Positions 1 to 11,000 of a stretch of DNA of 64,000 nucleotides are shown here, one piece after another. The notes under the pieces are model-generated. The model searched no databases. It was not told the origin of the DNA and saw nothing but the letters and a program-made list of their open reading frames with translations. Both the position numbers and the translations under genes were made by a program. This DNA is from Pseudomonadota bacterium (lineage in GTDB: Bacteria; Myxococcota_A; Polyangia; GCA-2747355). Numbering within the stretch: the first letter of the stretch is position 1; the number at the start of each line of letters is the position of its first letter. Location of the stretch: positions 28,725 to 92,724 of the forward strand of contig JADJDT010000011.1 of NCBI GenBank assembly GCA_016702545.1, read 5' to 3'.

Positions 1-27
1 ATGGGCTGGGCGTAGCAGGTAATCCCC

Positions 28-842
28 GTGCAGCAGGCAATCCGTCCCCTCGGCTTGAGCGATGCGCTCGTGCTCGGCGTCGTCGAGGGGCTGACCGAGT
101 TCCTGCCGATCTCGTCGACCGGGCACCTGATCCTCGCGGGCCGCCTGCTGGGCCAGGAGGGCGAGCTGGCCACGACCTTCGAGATCGTGATCCAACTGGG
201 CGCGATCCTCGCCGTGGTCTGGCTCTACCGCGCGCGGCTCTGGGCGCTGGCGCGCGGCCTCGACCAGCCGGCGCCGCGCCAGCTCGTCGCCAAGCTCTTC
301 GTCGCCTTCTTGCCGGCCGCCTTCGCCGGCCTGCTGCTGCACCGCCCGATCGAGCTGCACCTCTTCGACCCGGCCGTCGTCGCCTGGGCGCTGGTCGCCG
401 GCGGCCTGGCGATCCTGCTGATCGAGCGCCGCGACCACAGCCAGGGCGTCGACGCGCTCGAGCAGGTCAGCCTGCGGCAGGCGCTCACCGTCGGCCTGGC
501 GCAGACGTTGGCGCTGATCCCCGGGGTCTCGCGCGCCGGCGCGACGATCATGGGCGCCCTGCTGGTCGGGCTGCGCCGCACCACGGCCACGGAATTCTCG
601 TTTTTCCTCGCGATCCCGACGATCGGCGCGGCCACGCTCTTCGACCTGGCGAAGCACCACACGCTCTTCGCCGGCCACGACGCCGCGGCCCTCGCCCTCG
701 GGCTGCTCACGGCCCTGATCACGGCAGTGCTGGTGATTCGCTGGCTCTTGTCGTATGTCAGCCGGCGCGACTTCAGCGTCTTCGGCTATTATCGCATCGC
801 CCTGGGCGCACTGACGCTGCTCTACTTCAAGCGCGGAGCTCG

Positions 843-846
<4 letters not shown>
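28..846 (+). CDS. uppP: Undecaprenyl-diphosphatase (UppP/BacA family)
   Basis: Integral inner-membrane enzyme that dephosphorylates undecaprenyl diphosphate and so recycles the lipid carrier of peptidoglycan and O-antigen synthesis. The 272 residues match the usual family length. The first signature [15 protein letters not shown] is at residues 20-34 and the second, [10 protein letters not shown], near 165-174; both belong to the active site in known members. About seven strongly hydrophobic stretches follow. The GTG at 28 is chosen because it places the first motif at the usual distance from the N-terminus; upstream AGCAGGT is only a weak ribosome binding site. The stop overlaps the start of the following elongation factor gene (ATGA), which suggests cotranscription. 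The sequence is uninterrupted and I see no serious alternative. Confidence 0.96.
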
Positions 847-2924
<2,078 letters not shown>

Positions 2925-2953
2925 TCGCCGCCCCGCGGCCTTCAGGAGGCAAC

Positions 2954-4324
2954 ATGGACAGTCAAGAGCCGGGTGCAGTGCCGGGCGCGGCCGCATTGCC
3001 GAACGCGGCCGCATTGCAGAACTCCGTCACCCTACAGAACCCGCTCCACCTGCTGGCGCATTCGATGCTCGGCTGGCCTGGTCCCGGCCGCCTGGGCGTG
3101 GTGATGGCGCGCGCCGGCGAGGGCAAGACGGCCTGCCTGGTGCAGATCAGCCTCAGCCACCTGCTGCGCGGGCAGACGGTGCTGCACGTCTCGCTCGAGC
3201 ACAGCCTCGACCACGTGCAGTCCTGGTACGACGCGCTCTTCGAGCACGTGGCCGGCGACGAGGAGGAGCGCCGGCTCGAAGCGACGCAGGCGATGATCAC
3301 CCACCGGCGGATGATCTTGACCTTCATCGAGCGGCGCCTGCGCCCGGAGAAGCTGGCGGAGTCGCTGGCCGCGCTGCGCAAGACGACCGGCTTCGCGCCC
3401 GAGGTGCTGATCATCGACGGCTACGACTTCGATGGCCTGACCGTCGACGAGCAGCGCGCGGTGATCGATGGCTTCACCGCACAGGCGGGCGCGCTGGGCG
3501 CTGAGCTGTGGATGGCGGTGCAGACGCACCGCGAGCACACGGGCCAGCACCCGGTGCGCATCCCGCCACCGGCCGACGCCTGGAGCGAGCGCATCGAGGT
3601 CGCGCTCTTCCTCGAGCCGCACGAGGGCGATATCGCCGTGCGCCTGCTCAAGCGGCACAGCGAGAGCAGCCCGGCCGACACGGCGCTACGGCTGCAGCCA
3701 CGCACGCACCGCCTGGTGACGCAGGAGCTGAAGATCGTCGGCGACGGGCTGAGCGCGCAGACCACGGCCAGCGGGGTCACCCTGCTCTCCGGCGGCGCCG
3801 CGGGCACGGAGAGCGAGTTCGGTGCCTGCGCTGAGCGCTGGGGCCTCGGCGAGCTGAACTTCACCTTCGCCGGGCGCACGCCGACCCGCACGCGCAATCT
3901 GGTCTGGCTCAGCGAGCAGGAGCTGGCCCAGGGGGCCGTCAGCCCGGTCTATCTGCAGGCGCACATGCACCGCAGCTACCCGGACAGCGAGCAGCTCCGG
4001 CGCACGCTGCAGAGCATCTGGCACCAGGTCAACACGGCCGGCGAGGTCTTCGCCGTCGGCCTGATCCAGCCCGACCAGACCGTCAAGGGCGGCACGGGCT
4101 GGGCGGTCGAGCTCGGCCGGCTATGGAAGAAGGCGGTCCACGTCTACGACCAGGAGCGCCGTGGCTGGTACACCTGGCAGGGGGCAGGCTGGGTCGCCGA
4201 GGCGCCGCCGATGATTCGCGCCCGCCGCTGGTGCGGCACCGGCACGCGCAGCCTGGCCGACCACGGCCGCGCGGCCGTTCGCGAGCTCTTCGAGCGCTCC
4301 TTCGGCCCCGCCCCGCGAGACTGA
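2954..4324 (+). CDS. RecA/DnaB-like P-loop ATPase fused to a Rossmann-like domain
   Basis: A protein of 456 residues whose cellular role I do not know. Residues 50-260 form a RecA-fold ATPase: Walker A ARAGEGKTA at 52-60, the strand LHVSLEHS near 77-84, and Walker B VLIIDGYD at 151-158, as in DnaB/RadA-type ATPases. From about 275 a separate domain begins, with NFTFAGRTPTRTRNLVWL, a conserved IWHQVN helix, and a C-terminal VKGGTGWAVELGRLW / VHVYDQERRGW segment. That pattern resembles nucleotide-binding Rossmann folds of the SLOG/LOG kind; this is inference. The first 30 residues are a low-complexity run built on ALPN/ALQN repeats. AGGAGG at 2944-2949 supports the start. It sits 29 nt after fusA and may be cotranscribed. 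Confidence 0.85.
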   Translation: MDSQEPGAVPGAAALPNAAALQNSVTLQNPLHLLAHSMLGWPGPGRLGVVMARAGEGKTACLVQISLSHLLRGQTVLHVSLEHSLDHVQSWYDALFEHVAGDEEERRLEATQAMITHRRMILTFIERRLRPEKLAESLAALRKTTGFAPEVLIIDGYDFDGLTVDEQRAVIDGFTAQAGALGAELWMAVQTHREHTGQHPVRIPPPADAWSERIEVALFLEPHEGDIAVRLLKRHSESSPADTALRLQPRTHRLVTQELKIVGDGLSAQTTASGVTLLSGGAAGTESEFGACAERWGLGELNFTFAGRTPTRTRNLVWLSEQELAQGAVSPVYLQAHMHRSYPDSEQLRRTLQSIWHQVNTAGEVFAVGLIQPDQTVKGGTGWAVELGRLWKKAVHVYDQERRGWYTWQGAGWVAEAPPMIRARRWCGTGTRSLADHGRAAVRELFERSFGPAPRD

Positions 4325-4363
4325 AGCCCCCCGCCGGCGCGACAGCGGTCCAGCGAGCGGGTG

Positions 4364-4517
4364 CCGCTAGGAGCCTGTCGGGAAATTGCTGCGCCGCCCG
4401 ACCGCTGCGTTGCGGCTGTGCGCCGGTGCTCACGTACCAGCCCGTACGTTCCGCTCCGGTGCTCGCCGCGCCTTGCGCTCGGGCGGCTCGCGACATTTCC
4501 CGACAGACTCCTAGCGG
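4364..4517. repeat. Long palindromic element, copy of family A
   Basis: Near-perfect terminal inverted repeats bound a 148-bp unit: CTAGGAGCCTGTCGGGAAAT at 4367-4386 and its complement at 4495-4514 with one mismatch. Flanking GCC/GGC extends the pairing a few bases. An inner stem pairs GCCGCCCGA near 4393 with TCGGGCGGC near 4479. The right arm covers the last codon and stop of the vapC-like gene. No protein is encoded. It resembles a non-autonomous palindromic repeat or a strong bidirectional terminator between the convergent ATPase and toxin genes. Confidence 0.8.
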
Positions 4518-4930
4518 GCGGCGAAGGGGTTCTCGACGCGAACGCCGTCGATGACCTGTCCAGCGTTGAGATCCTCCGTCAGCACCCGCGTGCAACCGGC
4601 GGCCGAGGCGCTACGCAGGACCAGCGCGTCCCAGAACGAAATCCCGTGCAGCCGGTGCAAATCGATCGCGCCGAGGATCAACTCGGGCCGCACGAGCACC
4701 ACCTCCAGCTGCGCGAGCCGCTCGACCTTGCGTCGCGCGAGGTCGGCCGGCACGCCCAGCTTCTTGGTCGCGATCACGAAGAACTCCTGCAGCACCTGGG
4801 TCGAGACCACGGCCTGGGAGGCCCCGATCAAGCGGCGGAGGACCGCCCGCGCGCGCTCACGCTTCAGCCCCGCCGCAGCGTCGTCCGCGTAGATCAGCAC
4901 GTTCGTGTCGATGAAGGTGCGCTGACTCAC
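4511..4930 (-). CDS. PIN-domain ribonuclease toxin, VapC-like
   Basis: Protein of 139 residues with a PIN-domain fold, predicted Mg-dependent endoribonuclease toxin of a type II toxin-antitoxin pair. The acidic residues expected for the active site are present: FIDTNVLIYA at 6-15 (first Asp), a Glu in STQVLQEFF, ISFWDALVL near 97-105 (third Asp) and TEDL near 118. Length and motif order match VapC. The start is GTG at 4930, which overlaps the stop of the upstream antitoxin gene by 4 nt (GTGA), so translation is probably coupled. Its stop lies inside the right arm of the palindromic element at 4364-4517. Which RNA it cuts cannot be read from the sequence. Confidence 0.88.
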   Translation of the reverse strand: MSQRTFIDTNVLIYADDAAAGLKRERARAVLRRLIGASQAVVSTQVLQEFFVIATKKLGVPADLARRKVERLAQLEVVLVRPELILGAIDLHRLHGISFWDALVLRSASAAGCTRVLTEDLNAGQVIDGVRVENPFAAR

Positions 4931-5163
4931 AACCGGCCCTTGTAGGCGTCGCCCCGTCGTACGGGCCGGCCGCCCGAGTCTCCGGGGTGGGCTTCGAAGA
5001 GCGCGAGGATCTCCTCGGCCAGGGCATCCCCCTCGCGGTGATCCGCCAGGCGCTCGAGGTAGTCGCGGATCAGCGCGTTGAGGCTCTTCCCCTGCTGCCG
5101 CGCGACCTCGCGCGCACGGGCCAACACGGTCTCGGCAATGGCGAGCGTGAGGTTCATCGACAC
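4927..5163 (-). CDS. Ribbon-helix-helix antitoxin, VapB-like
   Basis: Small protein of 78 residues (76 if the ATG at 5157 is used instead of the GTG at 5163). It begins with a short strand, MNLTLAIAETV, followed by two helices, a layout typical of CopG/Arc ribbon-helix-helix antitoxins; the C-terminal half, rich in acidic then basic residues, would wrap the toxin. It directly precedes and overlaps the PIN-domain gene, the standard antitoxin-first order, and is expected to repress its own promoter in the 25-bp gap before the dedA-like gene. Family assignment rests mainly on size, predicted secondary structure and context. Confidence 0.75.
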   Translation of the reverse strand: MSMNLTLAIAETVLARAREVARQQGKSLNALIRDYLERLADHREGDALAEEILALFEAHPGDSGGRPVRRGDAYKGRL

Positions 5164-5188
5164 AGGTTATGTGCGCACAGATTCCGTG

Positions 5189-5878
5189 TCAACGGCCGGG
5201 CAGGGCCGGCGCCGGTCCCTTCGGGGCCGGGTCGGCGCCGCCACGCTGCCGGCGGGCGCGCACGAACTCGATCACGATCGGCAGCACCGAGAGGACGATG
5301 ATCGCCATGATCACCAGCGTGAAGTTGCGCCGCACCACCGGGATGTTGCCGAAGAAGTAGCCGGCGTAGCTGAAGAGCCCGACCCAGACCACGCCCCCCA
5401 CCACGTTGAAGAGGACGAAGCGCCGATAGCTCATCGCGCCGACGCCGGCGACGAAGGGGGCGAAGGTGCGGATGATCGGCACGAAGCGCGCGAGGATGAT
5501 CGTCTTGCCGCCGTGCTTCTCGTAGAAGCGGTGCGTGCGCTCGAGGTACTCCTGCCGTAGCCAACGCACGCGGCCGTTGAGCACCCGCGGCCCCGCCCAG
5601 GCCCCGATCCAGTAGTTCAGCGTATCGCCCGCGATCGCCGCCACGGCCAGCAGGGCGGCCAGCAGGTGAATATCGAGCGAGCCCAGCGCCGCGAAGGTGC
5701 CCGCGGCGAAGAGCAGCGAGTCGCCCGGGAGGAAGGGCGTGACCACCAGCCCCGTCTCGCAGAAGACGACCAAGAAGAGCAGCAGATGGGTCCACACGCC
5801 GTACTGCGAGATGATCGCGCCCAGGTGGCGGTCGAGGTGCAGCACGAAGTCGATCAGCATCGTCACGAGCTCAGTCAT
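5189..5878 (-). CDS. DedA/SNARE-associated family membrane protein
   Basis: Integral membrane protein of 229 residues. The DedA signatures are clear: [19 protein letters not shown] (about 39-57) with the conserved Glu and PGD, and [20 protein letters not shown] (about 131-150) with the two conserved Arg residues. Hydrophobic segments flank both, and the tail after 210 is basic and proline-rich. Members of the family include flippases for C55-P or phosphatidylethanolamine and affect proton motive force and envelope stress; the substrate cannot be assigned here. Note uppP, another C55-P carrier gene, at the left end of the window. The gene runs leftward toward vapBC with a 25-bp gap. Confidence 0.92.
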   Translation of the reverse strand: MTELVTMLIDFVLHLDRHLGAIISQYGVWTHLLLFLVVFCETGLVVTPFLPGDSLLFAAGTFAALGSLDIHLLAALLAVAAIAGDTLNYWIGAWAGPRVLNGRVRWLRQEYLERTHRFYEKHGGKTIILARFVPIIRTFAPFVAGVGAMSYRRFVLFNVVGGVVWVGLFSYAGYFFGNIPVVRRNFTLVIMAIIVLSVLPIVIEFVRARRQRGGADPAPKGPAPALPGR

Positions 5879-6160
5879 GGCCGGTCAGCATCCTTCTCCG
5901 CCCGCACCGCAGAGGCTTTCGCCCCACCACCGCAGCGGGCGGCGCAGTGTGCCTCAGGCGCCGGCCCGCGGCAACCGCCGCGCGCCCCGCTACACCGGCG
6001 CCCCTCGTCGCCGGCGGTCGCTCCACGCCCAACTCGCGGCGTCCTCGCCCTTGGGGGCGCCGCACGATCGCGTGTATCATCGCGCAGCTCAGCTCGGCTC
6101 TTGCACCATCGCGCGATCGCCGCGTTCCCGTCGTCACCGACCGCGGCTCGGAGGGCTCCG
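5879..6160. other. Divergent intergenic region between dedA and glgP
   Basis: A 282-bp gap between divergent genes, so it must hold promoters for both. I see no convincing paired -35/-10 boxes, only GC-rich sequence. GGAGGG at 6150-6155 lies 5 nt before the ATG at 6161 and decides that start for the glycogen phosphorylase. Confidence 0.5.
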
Positions 6161-8743
6161 ATGCGGGACAGCATGCTGTTTCGGCGCTGGGAGACGTTCA
6201 ACAAGGGGATGGACCGCGAGAGCATCCTGCGCTCCTTCGCCAGCCACCTCGAGTACTCGTTGTCCAAGGACAAGTTCACCGCCACGCCGCACGACCTCTA
6301 CCTGGCGCTTTCGCTGGCCGCCCGCGACCGCATGGTCGAGCGCTGGATTCACACGCAGCAGACCTACTATCGCGCCGACGCCAAGCGCGTCTACTACCTC
6401 TCGGCCGAGTACCTGATCGGCCGCGCGCTGGTGAACAACCTGATCAACCTCGGCATCTACGATGAGACCCGCGCCGCGCTGAAGCAGGTTAACCTCGAGC
6501 TCTCCGATCTGGTCGAGCAGGAGCCCGACGCGGGCCTGGGCAACGGCGGCCTCGGGCGCCTGGCGGCGTGCTTTCTCGACTCGATGGCCGCGCTCGAGCT
6601 GCCGGCCTACGGCTACGGCATTCGCTACGAGTTCGGCATCTTCGAGCAGGTGATCCGCCACAACCGCCAGATCGAGCGCCCGGAGCTCTGGCTCAAGGCC
6701 GGCAACCCGTGGGAGGTCGCGCGGCCCGAGCGCGCCTACGTCGTGCACTTCTACGGCCAGACGCGCCACCTCACGCTGCCCGATGGCCGGCTCAAGGTCG
6801 AGTGGGTCGACACGCAGCGCGTGATCGGCATGGCCTACGACTACCCGATCGACGGCTACGGCAACGAGTCCGTCAACACGCTGCGCCTGTGGGCCGCCCG
6901 CGCCTCCAAGGAGTTCGACCTCGAGTACTTCCATCACGGGAACTACCTCAAGGCCGTCGAGGAGAAGAACCTCTCCGAGAACATCTCCAAGGTGCTCTAC
7001 CCCAACGACACCTTCTTCGAGGGCCAGGAGCTGCGGCTCAAGCAGCAGTACTTCTTCGTCTCCTGCTCGATCCGCGACATCCTGCGGCGCTATCTGGTGA
7101 GCCACCGCGACTTCGCCGCCTTCCCCGACAAGGCGGCGATTCAGCTCAACGACACCCACCCCTCGCTCGCGATCACCGAGCTGATGCGCCTGCTGATCGA
7201 CGAGCACGAGCTGAGCTGGGACGTGGCCTGGGACCTGACGGTCCGCACCTTCGCCTATACCAACCACACGCTGCTGGCCGAGGCGCTCGAGCGCTGGCCG
7301 GTCTCGATGCTCGGCAACCTGCTGCCGCGCCACCTCGAGATCATCTACGAGATCAATCGGCGCTTCCTGCGCGAGGTCGCCGTGCTGCACCCGGGCGACA
7401 ACGAGCGGCTGCGCCGGGTCTCGCTGATCGAGGAGGGCGCGGACAAGCACGTGCGCATGGCGCACCTGGCGATCGTCGGCTCGCACTCGGTCAACGGCGT
7501 GTCCGAGCTGCACACGCGGCTGCTGAAGGAGCGCGAGCTGCGCGACTTTCAGGAGCTGCTGCCCGAGCGGTTCAACAACAAGACCAACGGGGTGACCCAG
7601 CGCCGCTGGCTGCTGGCCGCCAACCCCGCGTTGGCCGAGCTGATCACCGCGCGCATCGGTCAGGGCTAGATCCTCGAACTCGATCAGCTCCGCCAGCTCG
7701 AGCCCCTGGCCGAGGACAGCGAGCTCCAGCAGGCCTTCGCCGCGATCAAGCGCGACAACAAGCGGGCCCTGGCCGAGCTGACGCACGCGCTGACCGGGCT
7801 GACGATCGACCCCGCGTCGATCTTCGACGTCCAGGTCAAGCGCATCCACGAGTACAAGCGACAGCTCCTCAACGCGCTGCACTTCATCGCCACCTGGCTC
7901 CGACTGAAGCAGGAGGGCCCGGGCGACTTCCACCCGCGCACCTTCATCCTCGGCGGCAAGGCGGCGCCCGATTACCACACGGCCAAGCTGATCATTCGCC
8001 TGATCTGCAGCGCCGCCGACGTGATCAACAACGATCCGACCACGCGCGACCTACTGCGCGTCGTCTTCCTGCCCAACTACCGCGTCTCGCTGGCCGAGCG
8101 CATCATCCCCGCCGCCGATGTGGCCGAACAGATCTCGACCGCCGGCTTCGAGGCCTCCGGCACCAGCAACATGAAGTTCATGCTCAATGGCGCGCTGACG
8201 ATCGGCACCCTGGACGGCGCCAACATCGAGATGCTGGAGGAGGCCGGTGCCGACAACATCTTCATCTTCGGCCTGACCACCGAAGAGGCGGTCGCCCTGC
8301 GGCCGAGCTACCAGCCCCGCGCCTACTACGAGAGCCAGTGTTGGCTGCGCGAGGCGATCGACCTGATTCGGGATGGCTTCTTCTCGCCCGACGAGCGCGG
8401 GCTCTTCCAGCCGCTGGTCAGCAGCCTGCTCGACCACGACCGCTTCTTCGTGCTGGCCGACTTCGCCGCCTACGCCGACACCCAGCAGCGCATCTCCGCG
8501 GCCTACGCCGACCAGCCCGGCTGGCTGCGACGCGCGATCCTCAATGTCGCGCGCAGCGGGCGCTTCTCCTCGGACCGCGCCATTCGCGAGTACAACCGCG
8601 ACATCTGGCACGCCGAGCCGGTCTCCGTCACGCGCGAGGCCGTCAGCAATCTCAATGGCCTGAGCCTGCGGCGGAGCACCACGGGCGAGTTCTTCATCGG
8701 TGGGGATGGCGGCGAGGACGGCCCCTCGGGGCGGGGCACCTGA
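6161..8743 (+). pseudogene. glgP: Glycogen/starch/alpha-glucan phosphorylase, interrupted by one in-frame TAG
   Basis: PLP-dependent enzyme that releases glucose 1-phosphate from glycogen or maltodextrin. The reading frame is 860 codons long if codon 503 is ignored; that codon is TAG at 7667-7669. The residue expected there is Trp (the family reads IGDGWI, here IGQG-stop-I), so one G to A change (TGG to TAG) explains it. Frame is retained afterwards: HEYKRQLLN, ILGGKAAPDY, and the PLP site SGTSNMKFMLNG with Lys at about 672. Upstream, EPDAGLGNGGLGRLAACFLDS and QLNDTHPS are intact. Without readthrough the product lacks the whole PLP-binding half. The ATG at 6161 has a good SD. It converges with the lipoprotein gene at 8787. 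Confidence 0.9.
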
Positions 8744-8752
8744 AGGGAAGGG

Positions 8753-8774
8753 GCGGAGCGAGCGCCCGCTCCGC
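8753..8774. terminator. Candidate bidirectional terminator hairpin
   Basis: An 8-bp perfect stem, GCGGAGCG (8753-8760) with CGCTCCGC (8767-8774), and a 6-nt loop lie in the 43-bp gap between the converging glgP and lipoprotein genes. There is no T tract, which is common in GC-rich genomes. The position supports a terminator role; the structure alone does not prove it. Confidence 0.45.
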
Positions 8775-8786
8775 GCGGAACTACGA

Positions 8787-9446
8787 CTACGGCGCCTTCG
8801 GCACGCAGAGGCGGCCCGCAATCGGCGCCGGCTTCCCGATCGAATTGCCGAGCACCACGATCGCGCCGCTCGCCCCGGCATAGGCGCCATCGCCGCCGTT
8901 GATGATGATCTGCTCGGTGACCGTGCCCGTCGCCAGATCGATGATGTTGGTGTCGCGCGTCTGCAGCGATCCCTTCGCGTCCGCCAGCGTCGCGCGCGCC
9001 GTCAGCACCAGGCGCGTGGGCACGAAGGGCGGCGAGGGCCACTCGTGCAGCGTCGCGGGGGTCGCCGTGCCGCCGAACTGCAACGCTTCGCTGGTCAGCC
9101 CGGCATACCCGGTGCTTGCCAGGGGCCCCGTCACCTTCACCGTGAAGCAGGCCGGGCTGCCCGTCGGGTCCGGATTGCCGACATAGGTGGGGCCCGGCAC
9201 CTTGGAGCTGATGGTGCAGGTTCCGGCGGGCTCCGGCAACAGCAGCACGGTCCCCGTGATCTTCTTGCACTTGAGGCCAGTCGGCGCGTCGAGCTCGCCC
9301 GCCGCGTCGGTGTCGTTCACGGCAGCGGCGAGGCTGCCGGGCTCTTGGATGCCCACCTCGTCCGAGGCGGCTCCGCAGCCCGTGGCGGCGACCAGGGCTA
9401 GCGTTGTGGCAGCGACGATCGGAGCGAGCACGAAACGACGTGACAT
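8787..9446 (-). CDS. Secreted lipoprotein-like protein with an allene-oxide-cyclase/dirigent-type barrel motif
   Basis: Protein of 219 residues. The N-terminus MSRRFVLAPIVAATTLALVAATGC is a signal peptide with a possible lipobox (AATGC) ending at Cys24, so attachment to a membrane is likely. The C-terminal half carries NGGDGAYAGASGAIVV, close to the GGTGxYxGARG turn of allene oxide cyclase-like and dirigent-like beta barrels, preceded by strands. Function is unknown; such small extracellular barrels occur widely in soil bacteria without an assigned reaction. AGGAGGTACC at 9447-9456 is an excellent SD and fixes the start at 9446; the frame stays open further upstream but without homology. Low codon bias difference from neighbours. 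Intact. Confidence 0.72.
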   Translation of the reverse strand: MSRRFVLAPIVAATTLALVAATGCGAASDEVGIQEPGSLAAAVNDTDAAGELDAPTGLKCKKITGTVLLLPEPAGTCTISSKVPGPTYVGNPDPTGSPACFTVKVTGPLASTGYAGLTSEALQFGGTATPATLHEWPSPPFVPTRLVLTARATLADAKGSLQTRDTNIIDLATGTVTEQIIINGGDGAYAGASGAIVVLGNSIGKPAPIAGRLCVPKAP

Positions 9447-9456
9447 GGTACCTCCT
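9447..9456 (-). promoter_or_regulatory. Ribosome binding site of the 8787-9446 gene
   Basis: On the minus strand this reads AGGAGGTACC directly before ATG, a near-perfect anti-SD match that decides between this start and the longer open frame upstream. Confidence 0.75.
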
Positions 9457-10178
9457 GTGCCTCGGGAGGGTGTCCCGAGTTGGTGAAGAGCCCGGCGTCC
9501 GGGTGCGTCTGCGCGGCAAGCACGAACCGAGCCACGTCCATCGAGCGAGCCGCGCGCGTCTCGAACGAGACGAGCGCTGGACGCCTTGCGGCCCAGCGTG
9601 CGGCGTCCGCGCGAGCGACTATCCTCGCCCAGCGCAAGCGCCTTCTGGCGGACCGCCGCCGCCGTTCGAGCCGCTGCGGCGGCGAGCACGACCTCTGGAA
9701 GGCGCCCTCGCAACCGGCCCCGCGGCGCGTCAGGGCCGGGGCCGGCGCCCCGCCCGGAGGCACCAGCAACGCCTGTCGTCGGCCCAGGCTGAAGGTGGAA
9801 CCACGCTGAATCATGGGAGTCGAGGGCCTTAGCGGGCGAGCGGGGGGCAGCCCCTCGGGGCGGGGGCGGGCGGCCCCGGCGACCCTCCGATCCTCGGAGA
9901 CCGCAGGCGCGCGAGCACGCGATCGTCTTCGCCAGCGCCGACAAGGCGGCCTGGAAGCAGCTCGGCGACCTCGCTCATGCGACGACGCAGAGCGTGGCCA
10001 GGCTTGCCCACACCGGAGCCCGCCGGAGCCCTGGCGCTATCTGCGCGTCTGTCGCGGCAGTGGCGGTAGGGGTGAAGCTGCTCGAAGCGGTAGTTGCGCT
10101 TGTCAACCACCCACCCGTCAAAAAAGTCGGATGGGTCCTAACGTCGGGTGGGAGATCGCGCTGGTTGGCTGATACCTG
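9457..10178. other. Non-coding or decayed stretch with a Fic gene scrap
   Basis: No gene is recognisable in these 722 bp. At 10068-10094, 27 nt are identical to 23105-23131 inside the fic gene and encode YRFEQLHP on the minus strand. Immediately to its left, 10048-10068 matches 22289-22309 at 20 of 21 positions. The scrap therefore joins two sequences that are 800 bp apart at 22-23 kb. The rest is GC-rich with no conserved protein reading frame that I can see. Confidence 0.5.
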
Positions 10179-10481
10179 ATGCGGACCACGAGCCAGAGCA
10201 CGCAGACCACGCAGACGGTGAGCCAGGGCCAGAGCCGCTACGGGACCGCCGAGCCGCAGATCGAGATCCGGCTCCCGAAGGGCACCAGCCACCGCCTGGT
10301 GAGCGCCGCGCTCCACAAGCTCGCCGCCGACGTCGAGCTGGCCACGCCCGAGCGGGAGCGCTGGATCGTCCAGACAGAGAGCTTCTACGACGCTCGCGGC
10401 CGCGTCTATCTTGAGCTGGCCGACGCAACGCCCGCCGAGGCCGAGCGGGGTATGGCGATGCTGAAAAAGCTCGTGAGCTGA
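10179..10481 (+). CDS. Small hypothetical protein
   Basis: An open frame of 100 residues that I do not recognise. It starts with a Thr/Gln/Ser-rich segment (TTSQSTQTTQTVSQGQS) and then a mixed charged globular part with a strand-helix alternation (EIRLPKGTSHRLVSAALHKL ...). There is no signal peptide, membrane helix or known motif, and no clear SD before the ATG. It converges on the marR-like gene 46 bp away. Codon use is compatible with coding, with strong GC3 in the globular half, but the call rests on that alone. Confidence 0.45.
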   Translation: MRTTSQSTQTTQTVSQGQSRYGTAEPQIEIRLPKGTSHRLVSAALHKLAADVELATPERERWIVQTESFYDARGRVYLELADATPAEAERGMAMLKKLVS

Positions 10482-10527
10482 GCCGCGGCGCGCGGGAGCG
10501 CGAGTAACCGGTTCCATTAGAAGCCGG

Positions 10528-11000
10528 CTATTTGGCTTGCAGCTCCTCCCCAAGCAGGCCGGTGAGTTGGTCAACGATTGTCACCATTGCTGACAGCTCC
10601 TCCGCGCGTGCGCCCCCGAGGAGGCGCTCCACGGCGTTCTCGACGGTGCCCTCGGACGGTCGGTCCAGCGCGCGGCCCTTCGCGGTGAGGCCGAGAGACG
10701 CGCGCCGCTTATCGCGCGGGTCGCGTCGCCGCTCGAGCAGGCCCTTGCCCTCGAGGCGATTGAGAGACGCCGACACCGTGCCGGGGTCGACGTGGAGCAA
10801 GCTCGCGAGCTGACCCGCTGTCATGCCCGGGTACTTTCCGACGCAGCGGAGGATCAGCCGTTGCTGCGCCGTCACGCCCAAGCGCCTCTCCATGTGGCTC
10901 GAGACATGCTCGAGGGCGTGGTTCAGCCGCCAGAGACGCTGAAGGAAGTCAAGAGCCGGCCCCAGGGATAGCTCGCGGTCGAATCAGCCTGCTTGGTCAT
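10528..11000 (-). pseudogene. MarR-family transcriptional regulator, 5' end frameshifted
   Basis: Winged-helix regulator. From the ATG at 10893 the protein MERRLGVTAQQRLILRCVG... contains the helix-turn-helix MTAGQLASLLHVDPGTVSASLNRLE and the wing KGLLERRRDPRDKRR. The family also needs an N-terminal dimerisation helix, and it is encoded upstream in the same frame (LDFLQRLWRLNHALEHVSSH) but without ATG, GTG or TTG. A natural start exists in another frame: ATG at 11000-10998, overlapping the otsB stop (ATGA), reading MTKQADSTASYPWG. One indel near the GGGG run at about 10960 would join the two. Most simply the gene starts at 11000 and is frameshifted here. Third gene of the otsA-otsB-marR operon; a likely local regulator. 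Confidence 0.78.

Noticed and set aside
7667..7669. TAG read as pyrrolysine or another recoded residue
   Set aside because: The expected residue is Trp, no pyl genes are in view, and a one-base change or error explains it.
6134..7978. Long minus-strand open frame opposite glycogen phosphorylase (614 codons)
   Set aside because: Shadow of glgP caused by codon bias; it crosses the glgP TAG, has no SD and no recognisable domain.
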